Assembly: GCF_041381155.1 (NCBI RefSeq)
Contig: NC_091134.1
Location: forward strand, 55,315,944-55,379,943
Length of the DNA: 64,000 nt
Direction: 5' to 3'
From: Argopecten irradians
Lineage: Eukaryota; Mollusca; Bivalvia; Pectinida; Pectinidae
Part shown: positions 1-11,700 of the stretch, piece by piece
Layout of the letters: the number at the start of each line of letters is the position of its first letter
How positions within the stretch are numbered: position 1 is the stretch's first letter
Position numbers and translations under genes: made by a program
The notes under the pieces: generated by a model
What the model was told of the DNA's origin: nothing
The model's input: the letters and a program-made list of their open reading frames with translations, nothing else
Databases searched by the model: none

Positions 1-177
1 ACATATATTGCTGATTATGATACAGTGAATAAGCGTACATATTCATTTTTGACCAACATTTCTATGATACGTAACATCTTGGCGACATTATGTTGATGTC
101 AATGATTACTCTCTACTGTGTCTGTTGATTCTACTTAAACAGAATACATTGTTGGTTTTCTTTCTCTGGAATACTGC

Positions 178-375
178 AAACCAGCTTTCTTTCGCGTCCA
201 ATTTACTTTTGCGAATTTCGCGATCCAAGTAAATTCGCGTAAGTTTATCTCCGCAAATGAATATTTATATCATTAGGAATTCCCAGACAATTTTATATCC
301 TTGAATGGTAATCTTTGCGAACTTGTTTTGAAATAGAAATCGCGAATTTTAGTAACCGCGAAAGAAAGTTGGTTT
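178..375. mobile_element. Small TIR element (MITE-like)
   Basis: Terminal inverted repeats of 19 bp (178-196 and 357-375, CTTTCTTTCGCG at the inner part of the left arm) with few mismatches enclose about 160 bp without coding potential. The interior contains several short GCGAATT/AATTCGC words that also pair. Size and structure fit a non-autonomous DNA transposon; no target-site duplication was clear. Confidence 0.55.
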
Positions 376-408
376 ATAGTATAACGGCGAAGTTAATATT
401 ATAAGACG

Positions 409-549
409 CTTTCATATGTGGATATGAAGGATAGGATATTCTACCCGAGGGTCACGAAATAGTAAAATCCCAGGCTTGCCGAGGGTTTTGCAACATTTTG
501 TGATCCCGAGGGTAGAATATCCCTATCCTTCATATTCACTTATGAAAGA
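409..549. repeat. Foldback palindrome
   Basis: Arms 409-455 and about 501-549 are near-perfect reverse complements (core ATATTCTACCCGAGGGT), separated by about 45 bp. It lies 33 bp from the preceding TIR element. It is probably a foldback transposon remnant; no open frame of note. Confidence 0.6.
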
Positions 550-554
550 GTATT

Positions 555-863
555 TTTCTTTCATACCTCGACGTTCTATTGCAATTTTACAACTATAATA
601 TCCCGTCATTTTGAAATAAATTCGAAGAAATCCACGGCTGAAAGTCAATTTTTCATACATGAAAAATTACGTGATATTTTCAACAAAAATTTCGTTGTTT
701 GCATCCTTTATAGTAAAACCAGTCAAGTAAAAAATGTTAAAATTTTGTTGACGCCTTGACGTCACAAGGCTTTATTGCATTGGTAGCTATGCAATATAGC
801 CTCAGGCGGTATGAGTGTATTGCCCTAGACCAGCCATTATTACACCCGTTGGTATGAAAGAAA
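555..863. mobile_element. Short TIR element
   Basis: TTTCTTTCATACC at 555-567 is the exact inverse of GGTATGAAAGAAA at 851-863. The 309-bp unit encodes nothing recognisable and fits a MITE. It directly follows the foldback at 409-549, so 178-863 may be nested or adjacent insertions. Confidence 0.5.
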
Positions 864-2431
864 TAAAGCAACAACATAAATGGCAATCATTACGTGACCT
901 TACTGCTTGTTCAATGAGTTTATTTTTTCTGTTATTGATTTGTTTCAGATTCGAGTATTATAGAAATACACGTAGACCGAAACAATAACACTAGACAGTG
1001 ATGACACATATATTTCGAAATATTTATTTACCCGAAATCACATTTGCAGAGACAAAACATCGACATTGTTTCGAGAACACATGTCGAAAACATGTAAATA
1101 AATGAAGACGTATAAACACGTAAAATATCTTCTCATGAATTCAGGTAAAAACTAGCTGGGGATGACTTTCCTTCACTTTCTTAACCTTGCTCATGTATGC
1201 TCATAAACAAAACGTGACTTACTTAATAGGACACTGAAATAAAACAGACGTAATAGATCACAACCCCTGGTGGACATGTGATAACATGATGTTTATTGTT
1301 TACTTCCCCGGGGCGCTAGATTGAACATTAATCTATTATGACGTCACTATACGGGGTTTCGACCAAGACATCAAGATGGCGGACAGGCGGTGTACGAGGA
1401 AGGAAACAAATGTTACTTTTCTACTGAAGACAGTTCACTTGTGCTATATTTATCTACTTTCAATCTTCATGAATCCGGATCTCGTTTAAAGAAACAGATT
1501 TTTGCGACAATTGCCTTCGGCTCGGGCATTATTCCATCCCTCGACAATACTATGAGGCAATTATACTCTCTCAACCAGGCCATAATAGATAATTATTATT
1601 GTATTAGTGATAATCTATCATCGATAGCATAGTATAGACATCATATAGTCGGACGCATGTACTAAATGTACTTAATCTGAATAAAACCGATAACCGTTCG
1701 CTTTAAGTTTAAAGCAAAGAAAGTAATGACTTTGATAGCACTAGGGCTTAGTTTAGCTATATATATATATATTTCGATATACAATGCCGGTACATGATCT
1801 TGCGCACCTAAGAATTTCATAGCCGATAGATAAATTATTAAATATTTATTTATTGTTTTATCATATATATATATAGTGACAGCAAGGACCAAACATTTGT
1901 TTTCCAGTATCCGAAAAATAAACAAAAACTTTGACCTTACCCCATGTTGGAACTTGAAGTAAACATGGCACATGCTCTTGCGCAGTTACATTATATAATC
2001 CTATTTCAATCATATTATGATAATCATTTTATTTCATTGAACATTTAAATTTCGATTAAAAACAAAATAATTGAATTATAAATCAGTTTGTTATTTTTAC
2101 AAATGTCAAATTAAAAAAATGTTTACGACTTTTTAAATTAGATAGCACTTTCAGCCATTCTTCCACTATGGCCCCATTGTAACATGGTACATGTGCATCT
2201 TAGAGTGAAAACAGAAATTGTATTAGAATATACATTGCCATTCTGTACTTTTTATGTCTGTATAAGTTTGTTAGTTAATTAAAATTAACTGAAATTACGT
2301 GTACGCAAGATCATGTGCCGCGCAAGATCATGATCTGATCTGCTCTGATCTAATCTGATGGAGTCTACAAGACTAAACCAGCCAAGAGCGATGTCATTTC
2401 TCCTGGTGTTATTTTTGGGTTTTTTTTTCAG
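864..2431. other. Presumed intron of oxygenase gene 1
   Basis: No exon similar to the fifth coding exon of the paralogues is visible between the window start and the acceptor at 2430-2431. The stretch is therefore read as intron (or as repeat-filled sequence upstream of the first visible exon). AT-rich; short AT dinucleotide runs near 1759 and 1864. Short chance open frames only. Confidence 0.5.
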
Positions 2432-3346
2432 TCCTTGAGCCAAACCAATTGTGGTGTGGGGAGCATACCGACTTTGGTTCTTTATCAATGCTATTTCAGG
2501 ATGACACAGGCGGTCTAGAGGTAAATAGTAATGTAAATTTTGTAATTCCGATAAATATACTTAATAGTTCTCTTTAATTCTGTACCTATACTCAGTTGGA
2601 TATAATAATACGTAATCGACTTTAGTTTTCTTCCATTACATTGACAAGGTGAAAAATCTTGACGGTAAGTACATACCTGCTACACCCATGCCTGGTACCA
2701 TAGTGATCAACATCGGAGACATGATGCAGAGATGGACTTCCGACCAACTAATCGCTACGGTAAGGTTTCTTCTGGGGTGTTTCAAGTTGCTTTCAATCAT
2801 TTTATTTCGCGGATAGAAGGTTTGAGGAGTGAGATATTTATTTTACGTTTCCACGGAAAATAGACATTTCGTAAAGGACTCATTGTACGTAAACTTCATG
2901 AAAGTGCATCTTATTCATTTTAGAAAGAGTCTCGTCGTGGGATATATTGACACAAATACATTTGTACCAGAATTTTAATAACCGTAGTAAAACTGGACCC
3001 ATCCATTGTACATGTAGTGAGATATTAACAGAAAACTGGATATTTGTTTTGAAAATGTGATTTTATCTAAGCAGACGGGAAAACGCAAACTGAAGAACTT
3101 ATATATTACATATTCATCAAATTAACGTATAAACGAATGCCTAAACACGATTTTTGTTTTGGATTTCAGGAACACAGAGTGGTGATTTCTGAGAAGGAGT
3201 CGAAGAGGAAAATGAGTCGACAATCTTTAGCATTCTTTATCCAACCAGACGATGATGTAGTCATTCAAAGTTTGACCAATAACGATAAATATAAACCTAT
3301 TACAAGTGTGCAGTACCTCAGGGGGCGACACGGCAGAGTTTATTAA
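2432..3346 (+). CDS. Isopenicillin-N-synthase-like 2OG-Fe(II) oxygenase, gene 1 (3' part)
   Basis: The last three coding exons of a 2-oxoglutarate/Fe(II) oxygenase: 2432-2520, 2649-2759 and 3170-3346 (stop TAA 3344-3346). Exon lengths 89, 111 and 177 bp equal those of the two complete paralogues downstream, and all junctions are AG/GT. The first exon carries the iron-binding HxD in GEHTDFGSL. The last begins EHRVV, with the distal iron-binding His, and has R-x-S in MSRQSLAFF, the residues that usually hold the 2OG C5 carboxylate. The middle exon carries NIGDMMQRWTSD. The first five exons (about 187 codons) lie upstream of the window. A possible poly(A) signal AATAAA is at 3722-3727. Substrate unknown; proteins of this family are usually soluble cytosolic oxidases or hydroxylases. 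The segment encoding the C-terminus is tandemly repeated past the stop (separate entry). Confidence 0.88.
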
Positions 3347-3535
3347 TAACTGTGATAAATATCAACCAATCAAAGTGCGCATGTCCGGAAGGGACGACAC
3401 AGGAGGGTATAGTAATAACTGAATTAAATATCAACCACTCAAAGTACGCAGTACCAGAAGGGGAGAAACACGGAAGCAGTAATGGAAGTGACTTATAACT
3501 GTGATAAATATCAGTCACTAAAAATAACGTCAAGG
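3278..3535 (+). repeat. Tandem duplication of the gene 1 C-terminal coding segment
   Basis: The last 67 bp of coding sequence (from 3278, encoding NNDKYKPITSVQYL...) recurs downstream starting near 3345, 3414 and 3495, with divergence. Each copy has the pattern AATAAC..GATAAATAT followed by CAAAGTRCGCA-type sequence. The spacings (67, 69, about 81 bp) are not multiples of three throughout, and the TAA stop sits at the first copy boundary, so the extra copies are 3'UTR or fossil coding sequence. Confidence 0.75.
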
Positions 3536-4380
3536 TTATTCCGTATTTGCATATTACACAGCTATCTGCCCTTGCGGGTACATATCGATTGTGACATCAT
3601 GTGTTTACGAGCATATCGTCATACTTTTCGGAGAAAACGACGTAAATTGCGCTCACAAAATAAAGACGTAACAATCGATACCTAACTGCGAAGGAGCTAA
3701 CTCTGTAACATGCTAAGACGGAATAAAAATCATCTCTTCATAGACAAATATATGTAATGTAATATGACTGAAGGCAAGGTCTTAAAGAGCGCAGCCAGAT
3801 GTTTCAGAAACCATTAATTATGCAATGTTAATACATGTGTACGTTCAATTTATGGAAATAACGGAGTCGAATTATGCACACCTCAAACCCTTGTTTGAGA
3901 AGGAAAACCACATAAAAAAGAAGATTTTTTTTATTTCTGTAACAGATATTTCGCTTTTGGCCAGCTGATTATATTGGAAACTGGTTTATCACTTGAACGC
4001 TTGCAAATAAAGAGCAATATCACTGAACTTCTGCCAGATGAAGATTACGTTTGTCGGATCATAAAAGCGTTTGAAATACTTAATTATATATTGAGCTGAC
4101 TTCAAAGCACCGCATTCACGCTGATGGGATTTTTTTACAGTGGGGAAAATAGCGGCCGCAAACTGAAGCTGTCAGTGTGGAGGACTGAATTTGAAAGATT
4201 GTGTTTTTTCTTATATTTTCATGCATGTGTTACCTTAGAAGTGCTTCGCACTTCTTGCTCTGTGCCCTTATAATTGTATCTTCATTTTCACAATGCATAT
4301 TCTGGTTTTATGTATCAATCATTCTATGTTAAAACATAATAGTTTGAGTTACATATATTTCAATTTGAAGTATTTTTATT
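3536..4380. other. Intergenic, 3' flank of gene 1
   Basis: AATAAA motifs at 3722 and 4006 could end the gene 1 transcript. Nothing else recognisable: no coding similarity and no strong repeat. Confidence 0.4.
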
Positions 4381-5390
4381 TAAGGGACAATTCTACGGGG
4401 CGCCAAAAGGGACACTTGGAATTTTGTACATAAATTTTGCGGAAACAAAAACGGTTTTTGTTTAACACAGTGATTTAATATCAACTTTTTTTGAAAATGT
4501 TCTTAAGTGAGATTATATAATCTTTCACCTGTCAGAAACTTTCACAAAATGAAATATTTGTAGAAAATATCAAATTTTCACCAAATTAATTTTCACTACC
4601 AAATCAGTCTTTTGTCAGCAAATTATATGATATTTGATTTTATGAACAAACAGGTGTACAAAACAGAGACATAGTCAGTGAATCCCTTATTATTACAGGG
4701 GATACACTTCACTGGGAGAAAGAGAGGGAGTCATAAATACTCACCTGAGTAAAGTATATAGGCCCTAGGCAGGGGACCTAATGGAACAACAAGGAGAGGT
4801 GAAGTCGTTCTCACAAACACGATTTGGTTTCGAGTAACCAATACAAAAGATATTTTTTTTCAACAACCAAATATCCCTTTGTACACAAAATGAATTTTTG
4901 TATACAACTATGAACTTTTGGGTATATAAACTTTTTTTTATTATAAAACAATGAATTCTCATTTGATACATTAGAATTTGCACATATATGTATATCGGAA
5001 ACAAACCAGTTGTATGCCCTTTCTAGTGAAGTAAAGCAACTTTTGTCTAGAACTACTCAAATCTTTTTTTTCTTTTTTTTTTTTTTTACAGTAGTGTGTT
5101 TAACATATTATGTGCATGCTCCTGTATAAAAAACAATTTCATCACCTCCTCGGTGATTATGTAATTAATTTGTTTAACTTACGTGACATTGGTTCCGCTA
5201 TGAGTACAGCGTACATATTGTATCTATTGAAATTTCAACGATTTCAATTGAAATACTTCACAATGTCATGGATCTTTTCAGTATTGTGTATATGTAATAT
5301 AAGAAATGTAGAACAATATATTTATGCCATATTTTGTTTCGTGGTTATCTAACAGAATATTATGTAGATTATTGCTCTAGAATGAGTTGC
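4381..5390. repeat. Divergent copy of the GGGACAATTC element
   Basis: Starts with AAGGGACAATTC (4382), the terminal word of the complete TIR element at 39208-39777. The part 5035-5352 matches about 39425-39760 (shared words include TTTTGTCTAGAACT, TCATCACCTCCTC and TTTGTTTAAC). The right TIR was not found, so the copy is decayed or interrupted. A poly-T tract lies at about 5065-5090. The open frame at 5110-5352 lies in this repeat and is not regarded as a gene. Confidence 0.5.
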
Positions 5391-5796
5391 GACATCGTTT
5401 TTGTTTGAATAATAATTGACCAAAGGATCTTAGCACCAATAATTGAGAAGCGTAAATCGACTTCTTCACTGCATGGTCCAGCCACTCTAGCGATGTTCCT
5501 CAAATGTATAAAACCAACGTTTGGGTAATGAAATCGAAATGTAAGTTGTACGTGGTCAATTGCCGGTTATTACCCGAATTCCGGTGTTTCCTCATGACAA
5601 CCAGACTTTTCTTCACTTTATTAACCTGGCACATGTATGCACATAAAGAAATAAAACTTGACCATTAATACCTTAACAGGACGCCTAACTAGAGCAAGCA
5701 AGTATGGACATTACAAATCACGTCTCGTGGTGGATATGTGATAACATGAGATATGTTATCGTATACGTATCATTGATGAACTATCATTGATAGCCT

Positions 5797-6250
5797 AATA
5801 TTTACAGTTTGCACTGACATGGACTCAATAACCATGCTTTCTAGTATTATCATTATCAATGTATAATGTCAACACGCGCGGCGATTCTATTGTTACGTGA
5901 ATAGTCGATGGCGTAGCAACGTGAGGTCATGACCCCACTTTTGGCGGGAACATATGAATGACTCGATTCCAATCAGCAGTTCAATCGAATTTGTTGACGA
6001 TGACGGGAGAGAAAAAATATGGGTATTTTAATAAAAAAATATGCAACTGCCGCGGAAAAAAAAGATATTCATTTACTTGAAAAAACTGTAAATATAAGGA
6101 ATAGATGTTTATTTTGTTGAGGTTATGAGGGTATAATGATAATTGAGCCCGTGTAAATTTTATGTAACCCGGCTTCGCCGGGGTTGCATAATTTACACGT
6201 GCTCCATTATCATTATACCCGTTTAACCACAACAAAATAAACATATATTC
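5797..6250 (+). mobile_element. Dispersed element with terminal palindrome, copy A
   Basis: About 450 bp that recurs in inverted orientation at 21195-21590 (shared words include TTTGCACTGACATGGA, GTCATGACC and ATGGGTATTTTAAT). Its right part (about 6115-6245) is a palindrome: GAGGGTATAATGATAAT pairs with ATTATCATTATACCC across a CCCGGCTTCGCCGGGG hairpin. The antisense open frame at 5981-6388 runs through this palindrome and is not taken as a gene. Probably a non-autonomous DNA transposon. Confidence 0.6.
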
Positions 6251-6389
6251 CTTAAGTATATTACATATACACACACTTTGTGTTACATTAAAACCTAAAC
6301 AAATATTATGTAATTCCAAAGCACTGGGCATCAGTATTTGTCTGCTTTGTCTTCTTGTTTTCAAAATGCATCCACATGCATGAAACATT

Positions 6390-7400
6390 TGATAGCATTA
6401 TCACCAATCTGTTTTGGTAAACATGCTATCAATTAAATATCTCTTCATAAAGGAGTTTCTTGGGAATATAACTCTCATTAAATACATGCTCTTAATCGAC
6501 CAAAACATAACGTTAAGCGCAGTGACGTTACTGAAAGGTCAATTGCACCAATGATACACCAGGCACTCCTATGACCTTGCCGTTGTCAACCCGACGGAAA
6601 GCCTTTATCAGTGGTATGTTTATTATGTGAGACTAACGTTAGCTAATATCACTATAGTTCATTTACTTGACGCTGCATCGCGGTAAGGTAAGATTTTCGA
6701 TGTTTATTCGTTGATTTAATATTTTATCCTGTATGGACGCTTTAAGAATGTAAAACGATTATATAGAGGATAATCCTTGTTTCTTGTTGAATACCAGTTA
6801 AATTGCATCAAGCGAGGTGGAGACTTTGATACTTTTCACGATTGCGAAGAACGAGTGAAAAATATCATAATTTCCACCTCACGAGTTTTGTGTGTAATCG
6901 ATAATAACATTCGAATACAATACATTACAGTATTCCGTTTTCCCAAACTTGGCTTAACATTCACAAATTTTGAATCCCAATCGGCCTGAATCGGCCTTTG
7001 GCAGTCAGGGTACGTGTATGGACCGGTAGCAGACCAGAGAATAACAGCCGTCTTTATTTTTAAGACAGGTCTTAAGAAAAAATTGTGTACAATTTTCTGC
7101 AATTTTGGGCTAAAAATCATATTTCGCAATTTTTCAGGTATTTTTTTTGTTATTAGACTAACATGGTATTCACATGCATGATTAAGTGCAGAATATGTCC
7201 AAATCTTTGTCAAAATATCAAATTGTAATTGCAAGAGTTGTGCAGATAGTTATATATATATGTTCTTCTACAGATATTCTTTACAGTTAAATGACTATAT
7301 ATATATTTCTAAGGCATGTGCCTTATTTTCATAGATTGTCCAAATCTACTTTTTTCTGCTACCATGATCGACCCAAATCGGCCCTTTGGTAGTTAAACGG
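6390..7400. other. Intergenic, nothing recognised
   Basis: Two short overlapping open frames occur on opposite strands near 6777-7234, but neither resembles a known domain. AT dinucleotide runs near 7250 and 7290. I see no gene here. Confidence 0.4.
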
Positions 7401-7473
7401 TATGAGAAACTTTGTTTGTAAACTATATAAATCAGCGTAGCAGATTCTCACAAAACTTTGCAAACAATTGTGT
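7401..7473. repeat. Hairpin of the TTTGCAAACAA family
   Basis: TTGTTTGTAAAC at the left pairs imperfectly with the TTTGCAAACAA word at the right around a GCGTAGC centre. The same hairpin, better preserved, recurs at 13757-13822. Confidence 0.5.
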
Positions 7474-7904
7474 TTAGAAAGTATGAAAGAAGTGTCTGTT
7501 TCAATTTATCCAAAACAATAATAGTCTTTATATCTTAACATTGTAACCTGAAACAATTTGGAAATAAATCACATGTACTAGAGCTACATACTATGCAGAT
7601 CTACAACATGTCACTTTAATCAGGTTTCCCATCTCAGAAAACCCTATTTCAAATCGAAAGTGATATCCTTCAATTCAGAATAAAAATATATGTCCCCGGT
7701 ATTAATATTTACTGTTATAAAGGCATTATACTCAATATCTTTCGGGGTTAAGATATTTTGATATTATAGGGTTATCATTCATATTGGTCCTATTATTTGG
7801 TTGTGATTGTGCATTTTCAATATTGGTCCACTTTATCTTATATTGGCTCAGTTTGGCGATATTGATTTAGTTATCCCATACTGGCCCAGTTTTTGTGTCG
7901 TCTG

Positions 7905-8586
7905 CCACGCAAGGGCGACACCTAGGTATCACCATGTCGGCGTCGACGGCGGGGTCAGCGGCGTCCGTGGGGTCGGCGTCGACGTCCGGGAAACAGTTTC
8001 CGTGCGATAATTTAAAGATTTATTTCAGATTTCAACCAAAGGTTTATTGCTTTATATCAATGATATCTTAGATGACTTCGATAATGGTCGAAATCCTTCA
8101 TATTTACAAGAGTTACGGAACTTTAAAATCGTTGTAACATATAAATCCATGGTTTCGCTCGATAACTTAAATATTTATTGTCCGATTTCAACCAAATTTT
8201 ATTTATTTTGTTTTATATCAATGAGATCTCAGATGAGTTTGTAAATGGTCAAAATCCGTCAATATTTGCAAGAGTTACGGGACTTTAAAATCTTCAAAAC
8301 AGATAAATCCATAGTTTCCGCTCGATAAATTAAATATTTATTGTCCGATTTCAACCAAATTTTATATATTTGGTTTTATATAAATCAGATCTCAGATGAG
8401 TTTGATAATGGTCAAAATCCGTCAATATTTGCAAGAATTACGGGACTTTAAAATTGTCAAAACATATAAATCCTTGGTTTCCGATCGATAAGTAAATATT
8501 TATTGATAACTTGATAACTTCACCTAATTATTAACAATATTTTCAACTGTAAATAACTATATTTTTGATGCTGTGCAGGCGACACA
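7905..8586 (+). repeat. Repeat element with three 156-163 bp internal copies
   Basis: Starts near GGGCGACACCTAGG, followed by a GC-rich GTCGGCGTCGAC tract at 7935-7995. Then come three imperfect tandem copies beginning ATTTCAACCAAA at about 8029, 8185 and 8348; it ends near GCAGGCGACACA (8577-8586). The shared GGCGACAC words at both ends suggest one mobile unit. It sits about 130 bp upstream of the first coding exon of gene 2, so it probably occupies that gene's 5'UTR intron or promoter region. Confidence 0.55.
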
Positions 8587-8719
8587 TTCACTTACGTGGA
8601 ATTCTTGTGTTAATATAATGATGAGACAGTTTTCTTATATTGCTACCAATACAGAAGTAGTTCATTAATAATATTACATACTATTATTAGAGCGACTTAA
8701 TATTTCCAGGAAAACAAAC

Positions 8720-11700
8720 ATGACGAGTGTACCTGTAGTGGACATTTTGGGTTACGGCCTTGATGAGAGTAATGAAGGTGAAGTAACCACAGACGCCCTC
8801 CAGACCATTGGTGACGATATGTGTAGAGCGTTAAGGGATATCGGGTTCTGTTACATCAGAAACCACGGCATTCCTCAGTCTTTGGTACATAAATCTTTCA
8901 CATAATTTATTGTAATTGAATGTCTATGATGATGAAGACGACGACGATGACAACGACGTCGGCGATAATGATGATGATTATAATCTTCTTTCAATTAACA
9001 GATTGACCAGGTGAACACAGTATCGAGGACGTTTTTTGAAAAGTCAGTTGAATACAAGACTAAGTATCAACGAAAACCGACAACGGGTATTCATGGATGG
9101 ATGCCACGAGGATCTGAAGGGTAAACATGAATTTATATTATACTTTTCATTCTCGATTTTTTTCTAAAGATATTGATGCCATTTTTTCTTTAATATATAA
9201 AAATGTCAAAGTTATATTTTCCTTAACTGGGCGAAATTTTGACGTTATTTTTTCCTTAGTATTGTATTGATCTATTGAAAGATTATAGCAATAGCAATGC
9301 CGTTCAGTAGATACAAAGATATATACGATGTCTTATAAACATTATAAACATTAGTTACCGCACATAATTCATGCACTGTAAAATTATTGTTTTTATGCCT
9401 TATATAAGTTTAAATGGAAACCCACCTGCAGAAATAACTTTACAATTACATATCCTTATAACAAATAAATACTTATAAAAATATAAAACGTAATCGTAGA
9501 ATTTGACTTCATGGCGTTACCGTATGCACCCAATTCACTGCACTGTAGATGGAAATATAATGATTTTTAGAAGTACTGCCAACAATCATTTTCAGCTCTT
9601 ATTTGTACTTGTAAAATTAAAATATATGCATTGTAGATATTCTCAAAATGTTTGTAAATTTTATGGTGAATAAAATTTAAAAGCTATGCTGGATTCGTGA
9701 GTATGAAAATTACGACAAATATAACTGGTGTTTAATTCATAATACTATTAAATGTTTTACTTGACATTATATATGGAATGAGCCTTGTTATTATATCATA
9801 TTGGTCGTCGTTTTAACAATTTTTACTAAAGATTAAACCCAGAGAGACCACCTGACAATAAAGAGGCGTTTAACATTACACCGTTGGACGAAGCGGAGGT
9901 ATAAATGCATATTACATATCGTTAATAGTATTTTGAAATATGAAATTTTCAGTTAAATATTACATAACTTCTTTTTAAATTATGATTTATAGCTAAAAAC
10001 AATTTTTCTCGTGAAAATGAAAATATAATCAATATATTATGAAAAAATCTGCCCACACTTGAGATGTCACGTAAATCTATACTAGATGATAATTTGTTCA
10101 TTCAGCAACTTCCAGACGTTTCAGGCTTTGACGTCGCCGTGAAGGATCTTCGCGAGGCTTGTCACGTATTGTCTCTGAGGATACTCGACCTAATGTCAGT
10201 GGGATTACATTTAGAGGTAACTATTCTCACTGATAAACATCAGTTATGAATCAAAAGCCAGTATATATAACATTACTATCGCAATACAAAACACGTTTAT
10301 TTAACATATGGTTACATTAATGCTGATCATGAACATTATCTGTGATTGCTTGGTGAGTTGGCTGAACCTTGAACTTCTGGAGGTGCAGTCATCATTAGGT
10401 CATGTTGAGATGACCTCTCATAAAACGTAATTTAACATTGGCTTATCACAATTACGATTGTAACAGTTTTAAATTATGATGTATCTTTGGGTTTAGAAAG
10501 GCTTAGATTAGGTGTTTCTGCTACATTTTACATAGCTGTTACAATTGGCATCAATTTCTTCCCTTGGCATGTGAATGATAATCCATAAAAAGAACATCTG
10601 GGGCCCACAACCTTTTCGAAGCAAAAAGTAAAAGTTTCGTAAAAACAATAATAGCATAAGAAAAACTATATACATTCACATTTTATTAGGTCACTTGAGA
10701 CCTTACTTTTCTAATCCCCTTTATCTATCGTCGTCGAATGTCCGTAAACAACTTACTTTTTCGACTACTTTCCAAAACTGCTTAAGCAATTTCAATGGAA
10801 TTTGCACAAAGCTTCTAAGGCACAAGGCCAGTCATAAATGTGAGTTACATGGTCCCAATCCCCCAGGGGACTGTGGGAGGGGCCAAAAGGGGTAAAATTG
10901 AGTGAAATTTCAAAAACCTTCTTCTCCACTCACAGATGTGGTGGAATCAAATACTTTTCACAGATAGAAAGGTCTCACAGATAGAAAGGTCTTAAGGTCC
11001 TTCACAAAATTGTGAATTATATGACCCCGGGTCTCTCGTTTCCCCCTAAGTAGGGGGTTAAGTTTACTATAGGTTATATATGGAAAACACATTTTTGAGC
11101 AATATTTGGTCATTTGTAATAGGAAATGAGTCAAATGAATTATCAGTATGTAATGGCTGTTGAATCCTATAAACAAATTTTCCTTGACTGACCTCCACGG
11201 GCCTTAGGGGCGGAGTCAAAAGAGGTCAAATAGGCTCAAACTTCAAAAATCTTCTTCTGAAATTTTGGAAATGGTAGAATCATATACTTTTCATACATGG
11301 AAAGGTCTAAAGGTCCGTTACAAAAATTGTGAATTATATGTCCCTGGGGTCTCACGTTTCCCCCCTGGGAGGGGGTCAAGTTTACTATAGTTTATATAGG
11401 GAAAACACATTTATGAGCATTTTTTGCTCAATTTTGATAGGATATGAGTCAAACTTGGTTAGAATTATTAGTCTGAGATAGCGTTTTAATGGCATATCTA
11501 TATTGGTCCTGGCCGACCTCCTGGGGGCCAAATGGGGTCAAATAGGCTAAAACTTCAGAAATCTTCTTCTAAAATTCCGGAAATGGTAGAATCAAATACT
11601 CTTTATAGATGGAAAGGTCTTCGGGTGTTTTATATAAAATGTGAATTATATGACTGACCCTGGGGTCTAACGTTTCCCCCTGGGGAGGGGGTCAAGTTTA

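Noticed and set aside
1390..1632. 80-codon open frame upstream of oxygenase gene 1
   Set aside because: No similarity to any oxygenase exon, no matching exon length or phase, and no known domain.
5981..6388. Antisense 135-codon frame
   Set aside because: It crosses the palindrome of a dispersed element and has no recognisable domain.
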